A stretch of DNA of 64,000 bases from an uncultured Pelagibacteraceae bacterium (GCA_902514755.1 CABXRY010000001.1:1-64000), one strand, 5' to 3'. Positions 54,153 to 63,291 are shown, counted from the stretch's first letter. Notes: generated by a model not told the origin, from the letters alone. Numbers and translations are program-made.

Positions 54153-55126
54153 AAACCCTCTCTTTGAATGTCATATTCTTCTTTTGGCACTTCTCTCTGC
54201 AATAATTCACCTGTTAGAAATCTAATGGCTTCTTCTGTAGCTTCAATCTCCATTTTGGTTCTACAATCAATTGACATAGAGCCAATATGTGAGGTCATTA
54301 AGCATCTTTCTATCTCTTTTAAAGGTCCACTATATGGTTCCTTTTCATAAACATCAACAGCGGCACCACTTAAATGACCAGATTTCATTACATTATAAAG
54401 ATCATTTTCATTAATTATACCTCCTCGGGAGGTATTTATAATTATTGCATCCTTTTTCATTAACATTAAATGTTCTTGTTTAATTAAATTCTTAGTTAAA
54501 CCTGTCAATGGAAGGTGAAGAGTTATAACATCTGCCTCTTTAAAAATTTTTTCCTTATCTACCCACTGAACAGGTAAATCTAACTCTTTTACTGATTTAG
54601 ATAAATCATTTGCTAAAATATGTGGTGAGTCAAAACCTTGTAAATGTTTTATAACACGAAAACCAACACGTCCCACACCTATAAGACCTATAGTAACATT
54701 TGACAATCGTTTTCCAAAAACTCGGTGCCATTCTCCATTGTGCATTTTTGAATTAGAGACATGTGTTGAGCGCAACAAAGTAAGCATCATTCCAATAGTT
54801 AATTCTGCAATAGCTGGTGCTGGTACATCTGGTGTGTATGAGACTTTAATTCCTTTTTTTTCTGCTGCTAACAAATCTACACTATCAAGTCCAATACCAA
54901 CACGAGAAATATGCTTTAATTTATTAGCTTTATTTAATACTTTTTCAGATATTTTTTCAGTTCCAGCAATAATAGCATCAAAATCTACTATCATTTTTAT
55001 TAATTCCTCTTCGTTTAATTTTTTATTTAAAGGATTTATTATATATTCAATGTTAGATTTTTTAAGTAAATCTAATGGTAATCTATTTTTATCTCCAAAT
55101 GGAACTGTGGTAATTAAAACTTTCAA
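54149..55126 (-). CDS. D-2-hydroxyacid dehydrogenase (SerA-like)
   Basis: 325 aa. ISRVGIGLDSVDL, the NAD motif GLIGVGRVGFRVI, INTSRGGIINENDL with the catalytic Arg nearby, VDVYEKEPY with Glu, and TSHIGS with the catalytic His are all present. It lacks the ACT domain of long SerA proteins. In this locus it may oxidise a sugar acid or make a 2-keto acid for glycan assembly rather than serine; this is inference. It is first of the set DH-epimerase-HAD. Confidence 0.85.
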   Translation of the reverse strand: MKVLITTVPFGDKNRLPLDLLKKSNIEYIINPLNKKLNEEELIKMIVDFDAIIAGTEKISEKVLNKANKLKHISRVGIGLDSVDLLAAEKKGIKVSYTPDVPAPAIAELTIGMMLTLLRSTHVSNSKMHNGEWHRVFGKRLSNVTIGLIGVGRVGFRVIKHLQGFDSPHILANDLSKSVKELDLPVQWVDKEKIFKEADVITLHLPLTGLTKNLIKQEHLMLMKKDAIIINTSRGGIINENDLYNVMKSGHLSGAAVDVYEKEPYSGPLKEIERCLMTSHIGSMSIDCRTKMEIEATEEAIRFLTGELLQREVPKEEYDIQREGL

Positions 55127-55279
55127 CTTTTAAAATCCTATTTTTTAATTTTGATTTCAAATTTGTTTTTTTATAACAAAAGTATTATTACAATACTCTA
55201 ATTCTAATAAATTTCTAGCATAAGGTAAAATGAAAAATAGAAATTAAATTAATAATTTAAGTTTTGTTCACAAACTATC

Positions 55280-55963
55280 TTAAATAATACCTGTTAACAC
55301 ATCATCGCAAATATAAACTTTCTCTACTTCTCCATAAATCTGGTTAATTGGTAAGTCTTCACCATTCATCCATAAATTTAATGCTTTAGATTTTGAAGGA
55401 CCACTAATCAATTTATAAACGTATTTTGATTTATTTAGTCTTGAATAAGATAAGCTTATTCTTTCTTTGGGATATTTTGGTGAATTATATTCAATTACAA
55501 CACTTTTATTTTTATTGTAAAAATGATTTGGAAATAATGATGCCGTATGACCATCTTCACCCATTCCCAACAAAACTAAATCAAAATTAATTATATCTTT
55601 TAAAGCTAATCCATAATGCTTAACTGCATCCTTGGTATCTAATTCAGCACATATAAAATTTATATTTTTTTTTGGAATCTTTCCATTATTAAGCCATACT
55701 TCATTAATTTTTTGATCATTTCTATTTTTATCATTTGCTGGTAGACAACGCTCATCAGAAAGATAAATATACCAATTACGCCAATTAGATTTTGACTCTC
55801 TCAAAATTTTATAAGAATTAATAAAACTGTTTCCTCCAGCTAAAACGATTGTAAATTTCCCATTTTTATTTATAGATTTATTGGCAATAGATAGAATATC
55901 TTTAGCTAAACACTCAGATAGCATATTGGTATTTTTAAATCTCATCCAGTTACTTTTTAACAT
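55280..55963 (-). CDS. pgl: 6-phosphogluconolactonase (SOL/DevB type)
   Basis: 227 aa. VLAGGNSFINSYKIL, WYIYLSDERCLPANDKNRN and LVLLGMGEDGHTASLFPN are the family motifs in order. It hydrolyses 6-phosphogluconolactone in the pentose phosphate pathway. It is odd here because zwf and edd are not adjacent; the surrounding genes are for surface glycans. It could supply sugar precursors, or it may be a housekeeping gene trapped in the island. Gaps of 80-150 bases lie on both sides. Confidence 0.88.
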   Translation of the reverse strand: MLKSNWMRFKNTNMLSECLAKDILSIANKSINKNGKFTIVLAGGNSFINSYKILRESKSNWRNWYIYLSDERCLPANDKNRNDQKINEVWLNNGKIPKKNINFICAELDTKDAVKHYGLALKDIINFDLVLLGMGEDGHTASLFPNHFYNKNKSVVIEYNSPKYPKERISLSYSRLNKSKYVYKLISGPSKSKALNLWMNGEDLPINQIYGEVEKVYICDDVLTGII

Positions 55964-56045
55964 CTTTGCCTTAAAGAATATTTGAGCATTAAAACTAATT
56001 ACTTAAGTCAGATTATTTTAAACCTTATTTTAAAATTCATCTATC

Positions 56046-56717
56046 CTAACTAATGATTCTATACACTTCAAATGCTTCAGCCATATTTACACCAATTGTA
56101 TGACCACGATGCTCTGCAAGGACTTTGACATGTTTCAAGCTTCTAGAATGTGGTGAAGATCTCATTTCTTCTTTATATAATTTTAATGCTCTAGTTTTAG
56201 TTGTCAGAAATCTAGTTATATTAACAAACAAAGTGGGTGCAAAACTAGATTTTTGTGGTGCTGTCCATTCTGTACTTGATATCACTTCAAATCCATAGAT
56301 TTCACGAACAGTTGAATCTGGAACTGGTCTGCATGCAGTCATCACGGCAGCATGTGTTAATTGATGATCAATATTTAAATCACCATAACAATGAGTATAA
56401 ATAACCGATGGTTTAATTTTATTAATTATTGGCTCAAGCTTTTGCACAATCTCAAGAAGTGGAACGCTATCCATAGAGTTATCTGGAAGATTTAAATAAT
56501 GAGTAGAAGAAATTCCTAGTAACGATTGGACTGACTTAGAAGCTTTTAATCTTCGATTTAATTTTACTTTTGACGAATCAAGACGAGAACTAACTCCGTC
56601 TGACATAAAGACTGAGTGTACTATGTCGCCTTGAGCCACATGTTTAACTATAGTACCTCCGCAGCCTAACACTTCATCGTCTGGATGGGCTGCAACAACA
56701 ATAATTTTTTTTTTCAT
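56046..56717 (-). CDS. PIG-L/LmbE-type N-acetylglucosamine deacetylase
   Basis: 223 aa. VVAAHPDDEVLGCGGTIVKH has the metal-binding HPDDE (11-15), and THCYGDLNIDHQLTHAA has the second metal site. Family members remove acetyl groups from N-acetyl sugars. Next to a sugar N-formyltransferase this suggests that an acetamido sugar is deacetylated and then re-acylated with formyl. It ends close to a 100-base gap upstream. Confidence 0.9.
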   Translation of the reverse strand: MKKKIIVVAAHPDDEVLGCGGTIVKHVAQGDIVHSVFMSDGVSSRLDSSKVKLNRRLKASKSVQSLLGISSTHYLNLPDNSMDSVPLLEIVQKLEPIINKIKPSVIYTHCYGDLNIDHQLTHAAVMTACRPVPDSTVREIYGFEVISSTEWTAPQKSSFAPTLFVNITRFLTTKTRALKLYKEEMRSSPHSRSLKHVKVLAEHRGHTIGVNMAEAFEVYRIIS

Positions 56718-56819
56718 TTCTGCCCCACCTAAGATAAATTAACTATTTTTCCCTAAAGAAATAATATTATTTTCAATATGTTTATATTTATAAAAATAAA
56801 TCTCAACAAATTTATTAAA

Positions 56820-57533
56820 CTAATTTTGAAATTTTTTTTTATCTTTTAACAAAATAGTATCTACAATTTTTGATAATTCTTTGTGCATAGAAAAATATTG
56901 CTTTCCCTCTACAGTTTTTTGTTTTTTCGTATTTATATAGCCATTTTCTAGTAATTGTTTGATTGGAGATAAATAAGAGTAAAGTTTTTTATTATAATAA
57001 AATTTTTTGCCAAGTTGTTCTATACTAGTTGGTAGTTCATTTTCTAAATTTATTTTGTAAGTAGAAACTACGTTACCAGTATCTACTCCTGAATCTAGCA
57101 ACATGGTAGAAGTTCCAACTTCATTTTCTTTATTTAGAACAGCCCATCTCAAACAATCATCGCCTCTATAGTATGGCAAGACACCTCCATGTGATGAAAT
57201 AACTCCATGTTTTGAAGTATTTAAAAATTTATCTTTAACAATTACGTCCAAAACAACAACTAAGATTAAATCAATATTAAGTGTTTTTAAAAGATTTATT
57301 GTTTTATCTGATGTTACATTATCAACTTTATATAATGGTATATTTAATACATCACATTGTAGCTGAAGTGTATTCACAGTTGCTTTTGAATATTCGTTTA
57401 ACAAATATTTTGTAATGTTATTTAGACTTGGCTTCACAATGACTATTGCTGATGGAAAAACATCTATACCTCCAAGTAAATATATCAAATTAACTGTTTG
57501 AATTGGTTTTTGTGAAACAATAACAATATTCAT
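56820..57533 (-). CDS. Formyltransferase family protein, probable sugar N-formyltransferase
   Basis: 237 aa. The catalytic region SSHGGVLPYYRGDDCLRWAV followed by STMLLDSGVDTGNVV matches the methionyl-tRNA formyltransferase-like core, with H115 and D151. The usual Asn two residues before the His is Ser113. Similar enzymes use 10-formyl-THF to N-formylate amino sugars such as Qui3N or Qui4N. Overlap of four bases with a small unknown gene upstream. Donor and sugar are inferred from the family and the PIG-L neighbour. Confidence 0.82.
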   Translation of the reverse strand: MNIVIVSQKPIQTVNLIYLLGGIDVFPSAIVIVKPSLNNITKYLLNEYSKATVNTLQLQCDVLNIPLYKVDNVTSDKTINLLKTLNIDLILVVVLDVIVKDKFLNTSKHGVISSHGGVLPYYRGDDCLRWAVLNKENEVGTSTMLLDSGVDTGNVVSTYKINLENELPTSIEQLGKKFYYNKKLYSYLSPIKQLLENGYINTKKQKTVEGKQYFSMHKELSKIVDTILLKDKKKFQN

Positions 57534-57808
57534 AATATATTTTCTTTTAAAGAATTAAGACTTATCTCAATTTCTTTTTTTAAATTTAATTTATCTGCTA
57601 ATACACTTTTTGAATCTAAAATCTTTAATGCCAGATTTAAAAATCGCCAATCGTTTGATATCATGGAATGTTTTGAGCAAATAATTCCAAAGTTAACTAA
57701 TTCTCTATCATTAAATTTAAGTTTAATTCTATCCTGCTCTGGAGAGTCATAAAGTCTTTTTCTTTCAACAAAAAGTAATTTCTGTTCAATATTTTTTAAA
57801 AGGCTCAT
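57530..57808 (-). CDS. Small unrecognised protein
   Basis: 92 aa, charged and helical, without membrane segments or known motif. It reads well as protein (LKFNDRELVNFGIICSKHSM and DWRFLNLALKIL) and overlaps the formyltransferase start, so it is likely real and translationally coupled. It may be a partner of the formyltransferase or of the TylF-like gene 45 bases upstream. No function can be assigned. Confidence 0.6.
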   Translation of the reverse strand: MSLLKNIEQKLLFVERKRLYDSPEQDRIKLKFNDRELVNFGIICSKHSMISNDWRFLNLALKILDSKSVLADKLNLKKEIEISLNSLKENIL

Positions 57809-57852
57809 GATAATTAATGTAGACTATTCTATATCATGGTTACCTAAGAATA

Positions 57853-58521
57853 TCATAGCTGTATAAAAGAAATGTTTGGCTCAAAAGAAAAACTTTCAAT
57901 TTTACAGTCTCTTATATTTAAACTTTCCAACATAGCCATAGTTTCACCTTTCCAATTTTCAGCATGTAATTCATCAAATGCAATGATAGACCCTTTGCTC
58001 ATTCTTGGTAAAAAATGTTTAAGTGCCATCTTTGTTGGTTCATAAATATCAAAGTCTAAATATAAAAGTGATACTAAAAGATGCTTATTCTTCTCGATGT
58101 ATTCAGCTATAGTTAAGTTTGCATCTCCTTTAACTAATTCTATTTTGTCAATATTATTGAGAAATCTATTATTGTTATATTCTTTAATACATTCGAGAAG
58201 TTCCTCATAAGTATTATAATCCTCAGCGAACATTCCTTCTTTTGAATTATCTATTTCTGATACTGATGGAAAACCCTCGAATGTATCAAAACCAATAATT
58301 TTTTTTTTATAATTATAGGGTTCTAATAAACTAGAAATTTTAGCCCAAGCCATTACCCCGCCTCCATGGTGAACACCACACTCTACAATGCTGCCCATAA
58401 CATTAAGTTGCCTCTTAAAAATTTCATACTGAGCCATAAACCTAGCTAAATGCTGTCTTTTTACATATTTTGAAAAATTCTTTAATTTTTTTTCTGTTGA
58501 GCATTTTGATTTTTCAAACAT
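57853..58521 (-). CDS. TylF/MycF-type sugar O-methyltransferase
   Basis: 222 aa. GSIVECGVHHGGGVMAWA is the SAM motif, followed by IIGFDTFEGFPSVSE, LLYLDFDIYEPTKMALKHF and IIAFDELHAENWKGE, the metal-binding segment of TylF/MycF methyltransferases. These methylate hydroxyls of deoxy sugars in a metal-dependent manner. It lies seven bases after the WbqC gene. The acceptor sugar is unknown. Confidence 0.87.
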   Translation of the reverse strand: MFEKSKCSTEKKLKNFSKYVKRQHLARFMAQYEIFKRQLNVMGSIVECGVHHGGGVMAWAKISSLLEPYNYKKKIIGFDTFEGFPSVSEIDNSKEGMFAEDYNTYEELLECIKEYNNNRFLNNIDKIELVKGDANLTIAEYIEKNKHLLVSLLYLDFDIYEPTKMALKHFLPRMSKGSIIAFDELHAENWKGETMAMLESLNIRDCKIESFSFEPNISFIQL

Positions 58522-58528
58522 TTTTTTC

Positions 58529-59236
58529 CTATATAGTTAAATTATTTTTTAATATAATAGATTTAATATCATTATTATCATAATTCATCATTAAGTCTAA
58601 TATTGATAAATGTGATATGAAATTCTTTTTATTTCCTTTTTGCGTATAAATTGGATGTTTATAGTCTTGAAAGATTAAATTAATATTGTTTTTTTTAAAA
58701 GCTTCCTTATTAGCATAGTTTTCTCCTTCACCTCCAAATATATAAGTAGAGGCATTTAATTTTAGGCACATATCCAGAACCAAATCACTCTTTTGTCCTT
58801 GAATATTATAGTCGCTTGCCATTACAATTTTTATATCCTTATCAATTATTTTCAAAATATATTTATAAAAAAAAATATTTAATTCCATTAATTTCTGCCA
58901 TTTTTTGACAAGATACATTTCTTCTAAAAAAGACTTGTGATTGTTAAAAAAAGGGTGGTTTTTATAAATCAAAAAAATTGTTTTATAATGCTTCCTTGAC
59001 CAGTTGGTATCATTGTTAACCTCAATCTCACCAATAGTTTTTTCAAAATGATCTTTTGATTTTGTTGGGACACTAAGCATCAGTTCGCCATTATTAGAGT
59101 AAATTTTGTTCCTATTGTCCCATTCTTTTTTTTGATATTGGGCGATATCAAAAAAACAAAAAACATCAGCAAACAAAATTTTATGAAATGTTCCAAGCCA
59201 TGGCAAATAAGTAGGCTGATGTGCAGTTAAAATCAG
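58529..59236 (-). CDS. WbqC family protein with a probable CTG start
   Basis: 235 aa if started at CTG (59236), which restores the conserved WbqC head ILTAHQPTYLPWLGTFHKI; the next possible start, TTG at 59206, would cut off AHQPTYL. GGAG lies six bases upstream of the CTG (59243-59246) and a TAA directly precedes it, so no earlier start exists; ATT at 59233 is the only alternative. SVPTKSKD and INLIFQDYKHPIYTQK are also family-like. WbqC proteins occur in O-antigen loci; the function is not established. It is four to eight bases from the TylF gene. Confidence 0.8.
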   Translation of the reverse strand: MILTAHQPTYLPWLGTFHKILFADVFCFFDIAQYQKKEWDNRNKIYSNNGELMLSVPTKSKDHFEKTIGEIEVNNDTNWSRKHYKTIFLIYKNHPFFNNHKSFLEEMYLVKKWQKLMELNIFFYKYILKIIDKDIKIVMASDYNIQGQKSDLVLDMCLKLNASTYIFGGEGENYANKEAFKKNNINLIFQDYKHPIYTQKGNKKNFISHLSILDLMMNYDNNDIKSIILKNNLTI

Positions 59237-59312
59237 TTAAAGCTCCTATTAAAGTATAATTTTTTAAAATTTACTAATTTAATTTTTTAATAAAAAAAGA
59301 TAATTTTTTTCT

Positions 59313-60242
59313 TCATTTTTTTAAATTTACTTTTTCTTTCAATATTGGTTTTCCTAATCCATCAATGTCTTGTCTAGTTCTGATTGGTTTAAGTTCACCT
59401 TTTATATTGGAGTTTATTTCATCAATATATGTTTGTTGAAAATTTTTATTTGATTTTCCTATTAAATATCTCAATGAAATTCTAAATTTATCAGACTCAT
59501 TTTCAACTGGTTGTGTCCCATGTAATGTGCAATTATGCCAGATTGCTGCATAGCCAGGCTTACCTGTTAAAATACATTCATCGCACTCAACCTTCTCTCC
59601 TTGCTCATTTTCATATATCCATAAGTCATTATTATTTTTTTTTAATTTATGAGGAAATAATGTTGCTCCAAGTCTATGACTATTCTTTAATAAATGTAAA
59701 GGAGAATCACTTTTACTAACTTCGTGAATATAAACATAAAGTGTGAAAAAAGTTGATGGATCTAAGTCGATCTTTCCTTTTGGCCAGTCAATTATGTCCT
59801 GATGGAAATCTATTCCTCTAAAATATGTAATATCTCTAAATTTATTCTTTATATAAGGTCCTAAGTTTGGAACATTAATACCTTTTATTTCTGACTTTAC
59901 CCACTCAGGCAACCATGAGGACGGCACTCCACAAACGGCTTTTCTTATAACAATTTCATAATCTTTACCTAAAAGTTCCGTTATTAAGCTATTTATTGCC
60001 TCATTTTCTTCAATAAATTTTAAATCATCATTAAACTGATTAAGAAAATTGAAAGTTTTTGTTGGATTATGTTTTAAATGACTTTCCTCTAATTTATACT
60101 CTTCTTTTGTTTGAAACAAAGAAGAGCTAAAATTTCTTTTTTCTCTTATTTTTTTATAAATACTCTCAACACTATCTTTGTCTAGAAGCTCTTTAAAAAT
60201 ATAAAAACCATTGTTATATATTTCCCTTGCTGGACCTGTCAT
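59313..60242 (-). CDS. Phytanoyl-CoA dioxygenase (PhyH) family oxygenase
   Basis: 309 aa Fe(II)/2-oxoglutarate-type fold. YFRGIDFHQDIIDWP supplies the HxD iron ligands and WHNCTLHGTQPVENESDKFR the distal His and the Arg that binds 2-oxoglutarate. Such enzymes hydroxylate small molecules or sugars; in phosphonate pathways some PhyH-like enzymes modify phosphonates, but this gene is about 12 kb from pepM. Substrate unknown. Gaps of roughly 80 and 155 bases flank it. Confidence 0.83.
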   Translation of the reverse strand: MTGPAREIYNNGFYIFKELLDKDSVESIYKKIREKRNFSSSLFQTKEEYKLEESHLKHNPTKTFNFLNQFNDDLKFIEENEAINSLITELLGKDYEIVIRKAVCGVPSSWLPEWVKSEIKGINVPNLGPYIKNKFRDITYFRGIDFHQDIIDWPKGKIDLDPSTFFTLYVYIHEVSKSDSPLHLLKNSHRLGATLFPHKLKKNNNDLWIYENEQGEKVECDECILTGKPGYAAIWHNCTLHGTQPVENESDKFRISLRYLIGKSNKNFQQTYIDEINSNIKGELKPIRTRQDIDGLGKPILKEKVNLKK

Positions 60243-60398
60243 TTTTTATATACTTCAACTATATTAGTTAATAATTATTATTTTTACTCTAATAATGAGC
60301 AATATCAGAAAAATAAAAAAGAATCTACTAACATAGTATTTCGGTAAGTTCATTTCTAAATTAAGAAACTTGCTAATAAGTTGCCAATATCAACTTAA

Positions 60399-61040
60399 TT
60401 ATAAATTAAACTCTGATTTTTTAACTTCTATTATATCTAAATAAAACTTTTCTGTTGCATCAGCCTCATTACATGTTTCAAAAAAATGAGAATTTTGATT
60501 ATTAACTTTTTTTAAATGAAATCTTTCTTTTAACTTAAATCCAAATCTGTTATGTAACAACATTGCCATAGAATTATGTGATAATACTTGTGCATTAATT
60601 TCATCTACTTTAAGCACTTCAAACGCCCATTCAATAATAGATTTCTCAGCAAAGTATATAAGGTCAGTGTGTCCCCCAGATTTACCTCTGATGACATTAT
60701 CCAACTGAGCTTGTTTAGAATTAATTTCATCCAAGCCTATATGGCCAATTAATTCATTGTCCAAATAAATACCAAAAAAAATTCTATTTGGTTGAGCTAT
60801 TAAAAGATTTTTAATGTAATGCGTGGTACTTTGAACTGTTACTTTTGACTGATTGACAAAGAATCTGTTAAAAGTATTACGCCATTTCATAAATGAGTTT
60901 ATCAATTCATCATTTTTAAGTGCCCAATTACCGATTGGAATTAGCTCTGCTAAAATTTGACCATCTAGATCACAAACATGAATAGAAGAAGCTGCCGCTT
61001 CTTTGAATTCATTTTTTTTTAGTTTTTGTAAATCAATCAT
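60399..61040 (-). CDS. GNAT-family N-acyltransferase
   Basis: 213 aa. KWRNTFNRFFVNQSKVTVQS, FFGIYLDNELIGHIGLDEI, and VLSHNSMAMLLHNRFGFKL form the GNAT core with the acyl-CoA binding loop replaced by a longer stretch. It lies two bases after an AMP-dependent ligase and near an ACP, so it may use an acyl-ACP to acylate an amino sugar. The 155-base gap after it ends the block. The substrate is inferred from neighbours. Confidence 0.8.
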   Translation of the reverse strand: MIDLQKLKKNEFKEAAASSIHVCDLDGQILAELIPIGNWALKNDELINSFMKWRNTFNRFFVNQSKVTVQSTTHYIKNLLIAQPNRIFFGIYLDNELIGHIGLDEINSKQAQLDNVIRGKSGGHTDLIYFAEKSIIEWAFEVLKVDEINAQVLSHNSMAMLLHNRFGFKLKERFHLKKVNNQNSHFFETCNEADATEKFYLDIIEVKKSEFNL

Positions 61041-61042
61041 GA

Positions 61043-62338
61043 TTAATCTTTTTTAAATCTATGACCTACTTTAACTTCAGAAAATTTTATCCTCATAGGC
61101 AGCATGTGACTGGGTAGAGCCTTATTTAAAAATATTTGAAATTTATTTTTATCAATTTTTATATTTTTTGCCAATTGAACAGTAAGCTCGACATGTTGAC
61201 CTGTTATTGGATTTGGCTTACCCTCTGCTTTAACTAGACTTACATCATCATATTGCAACGCTACACGCTCAACTTCTGATGCCATAAATTTTAAACCTCC
61301 AACATTAATAACATCACTGGTTCGACCTGTTACCTTATAGTATCCATCACACTCTTCTACAATATCTTTTGTATTATACCAGCCTTCTTCATTAAAAGGA
61401 CTACTAGCATTTAAATATCCTAACATTCTTGTTTGAGAACGAATTTCAAGCACATTGTCCACTACTCTTGTTTCAATATCTTCACCACCAATTTTCATAA
61501 ATAAACTATTTCGAGCTTTACTTTTAACACGAACAATTCCTAGCTCAGACATTCCAAAAGTTTGTCTAAAATCTACATAAGGAAGTAAATCACAAAGCAA
61601 ATCTAGTGTTGGCTGGTCCATACGTTCAGTTCCATAGGTTATAATCCTAAGAGATTTTGGAACTTTATCAGGTATTAAACCGCTCATTAACATCATGCGA
61701 AGAAAGGTTGGTGTTGTGGGAAGCACTTCAATTTTGTGCTCCTCACAAGTTGCTAAAATATCCTCAACACTTCTAGATCTTGGCGCTACAACAGTACCTT
61801 TATTAAAAAGGGTGTGAAGAAGAGTGTTAAGTCCCCCAATATGATCAAACAATAGAAAATTAATAGCTTTCAATGTAGGACGGGGTGTTTCAAATCGCTT
61901 CATAAACACAGTTAAATCATGCAAAATTGCTTTTGGTCTACCGGTAGTTCCTGTTGAAAAAAGTACTAATCCTGCATGTTTTTGAGATCGCAGGTTTTCG
62001 ATTAATTCATGTTTCTGATTGTGATGAATACGCTTTATTGTGTTGCCATCTATTATTATATCAACAAATGCTGACTGAAAGAAGTATTCATGTTGCGATT
62101 TAGTTTCAGTTGTAAGAGGTACTAGAATAACATTTTTGTCAATCAGCTGTAATAGTGTCAATATTGATTGAGGGTCAAAGTCACCTATTAGAGCTACTAC
62201 ATCACCACTATTGACATCTGATAAATCTAGAGATTTATGATAAACTATTTCTTTAAAACTTAATTTACCTTTAGAATGCTCGAGAAAAGGATGATCAATA
62301 TCTTCCCAACGCTTCTTAAGCTTGTCTAAAATCTTCAC
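61043..62338 (-). CDS. AMP-dependent acyl ligase (acyl-ACP or acyl-CoA synthetase-like)
   Basis: 431 aa. The adenylation P-loop VLFSTGTTGRPKAILHD, YGTERM, FRQTFGMSELG and YNTKDIVEECDGYYKVTGR followed by SDVINVGG are the ANL family motifs; the C-terminal small domain is short but has RFKK near the end. At 431 aa it is shorter than most acyl-CoA ligases. With the neighbouring ACP it probably loads a carboxylic acid on ACP. One-base overlap with the SDR gene. Confidence 0.88.
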   Translation of the reverse strand: MKILDKLKKRWEDIDHPFLEHSKGKLSFKEIVYHKSLDLSDVNSGDVVALIGDFDPQSILTLLQLIDKNVILVPLTTETKSQHEYFFQSAFVDIIIDGNTIKRIHHNQKHELIENLRSQKHAGLVLFSTGTTGRPKAILHDLTVFMKRFETPRPTLKAINFLLFDHIGGLNTLLHTLFNKGTVVAPRSRSVEDILATCEEHKIEVLPTTPTFLRMMLMSGLIPDKVPKSLRIITYGTERMDQPTLDLLCDLLPYVDFRQTFGMSELGIVRVKSKARNSLFMKIGGEDIETRVVDNVLEIRSQTRMLGYLNASSPFNEEGWYNTKDIVEECDGYYKVTGRTSDVINVGGLKFMASEVERVALQYDDVSLVKAEGKPNPITGQHVELTVQLAKNIKIDKNKFQIFLNKALPSHMLPMRIKFSEVKVGHRFKKD

Positions 62339-63015
62339 TAAACACCGCCAACATTAAGGACTTGTCCACTTAATGAGGAGGCTTTTTCATCAATTAAAAG
62401 TTCAACAAGATCACAGATATCTGACTTCTGATATTGCTTTGGTACTATTTGTTGTGAAGTAATATTTTTGATCTGACTATCTGTAATGCCTTTTAGTAAG
62501 TCTGTTTTTATCGGTCCGGGTGCTATACAGTTTACGCGCACATTAAAGTCAGCCATTTCTCTCGCAAAGGTTCGTGAAAAAGTCTCAACCCCGGCTTTAG
62601 AAGCTGCATACACAGATTCACCTTTTAATGCTAGTGCCACTGCAATCGTAGAAAAATTTATGAAACTTCCATATTTTTGTCTTAACATTATTGGTGCAAA
62701 TAGCTGACAACAATATATTGTGCCAACTAAGTTTGTTTGAATCAAATTTTGAACAGTTGACTTGTCAGTTGTTATTGCTAAGTTCATTGACGCTATACCA
62801 GCTGCATTTATAAAAGCTTTTACTGGCATCTTCATTCTTTTAATTTCGCGAGCAGCACTTTTAACAGACAAGTAATTACTTACATCACACTCGATACCTT
62901 CAATATGAAGATCATTTATAGATCTTGAGAGACCAACGACCTTCTCACTTCTTTCTATCAAACGCTCAGTAATTGCCTTTCCAAGTCCACGGCTGGCTCC
63001 AGTAACAATAATCAA
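62338..63015 (-). CDS. Short-chain dehydrogenase/reductase (FabG-like)
   Basis: 225 aa. IIVTGASRGLGKAITERL is the NAD(P) motif, FINAAGIASM follows, and SVYAASKAGVETFS contains YxxxK, with FINFST the Ser. It resembles FabG-type 3-ketoacyl-ACP reductases. Between an ACP and an AMP ligase, it may reduce a ketoacyl group on the ACP to give a hydroxyacyl group such as 3-hydroxybutyryl for sugar acylation. That product is an inference. It directly abuts the ACP stop. Confidence 0.87.
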   Translation of the reverse strand: MIIVTGASRGLGKAITERLIERSEKVVGLSRSINDLHIEGIECDVSNYLSVKSAAREIKRMKMPVKAFINAAGIASMNLAITTDKSTVQNLIQTNLVGTIYCCQLFAPIMLRQKYGSFINFSTIAVALALKGESVYAASKAGVETFSRTFAREMADFNVRVNCIAPGPIKTDLLKGITDSQIKNITSQQIVPKQYQKSDICDLVELLIDEKASSLSGQVLNVGGV

Positions 63016-63291
63016 CTATGCCTCCGATTGTTTTTTAAACTCTTCAGCAAGCGCTGCTACACTTCGAAACATACTACGTGATTTGGACATTGCTTCTTCT
63101 GAAGTCCAGTCAAATTCAAAATCATACTCATCAGCTATATCCTCTAGAGCAATACATAATTCCACAAGCTTCATTGAGTCTAACAAAGATTCGCTTCCGA
63201 TTAGACTCATTTCTTCTTTTACTTCAACTTTACCAGCTAACAAATTAGAAATTGTTGTAATTACAATCTCGCTAGCTTTATTATATTTCAT
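63016..63291 (-). CDS. Acyl carrier protein
   Basis: 91 aa acidic four-helix protein. The phosphopantetheine site lies in GSESLLDSMKLVELCIALED, with Ser39 in LDSM as the probable attachment residue. It is separate from the fatty acid ACP by sequence and by its location beside an AMP ligase and an SDR. It most likely carries the acyl group for the GNAT transferase. An ATG at 63291 follows a 106-base gap. Confidence 0.88.
   Translation of the reverse strand: MKYNKASEIVITTISNLLAGKVEVKEEMSLIGSESLLDSMKLVELCIALEDIADEYDFEFDWTSEEAMSKSRSMFRSVAALAEEFKKQSEA

Noticed and set aside
56742-56822. About 26 open codons in frame after the amber stop of the formyltransferase
   Set aside because: The peptide has no family-like features and the gene already has a complete length; read-through is unsupported.
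60260-60400. Short hydrophobic frame of about 29 aa between the GNAT and PhyH genes
   Set aside because: Very AT-rich and Ile/Phe only by composition; no ribosome binding site and no homologue pattern.
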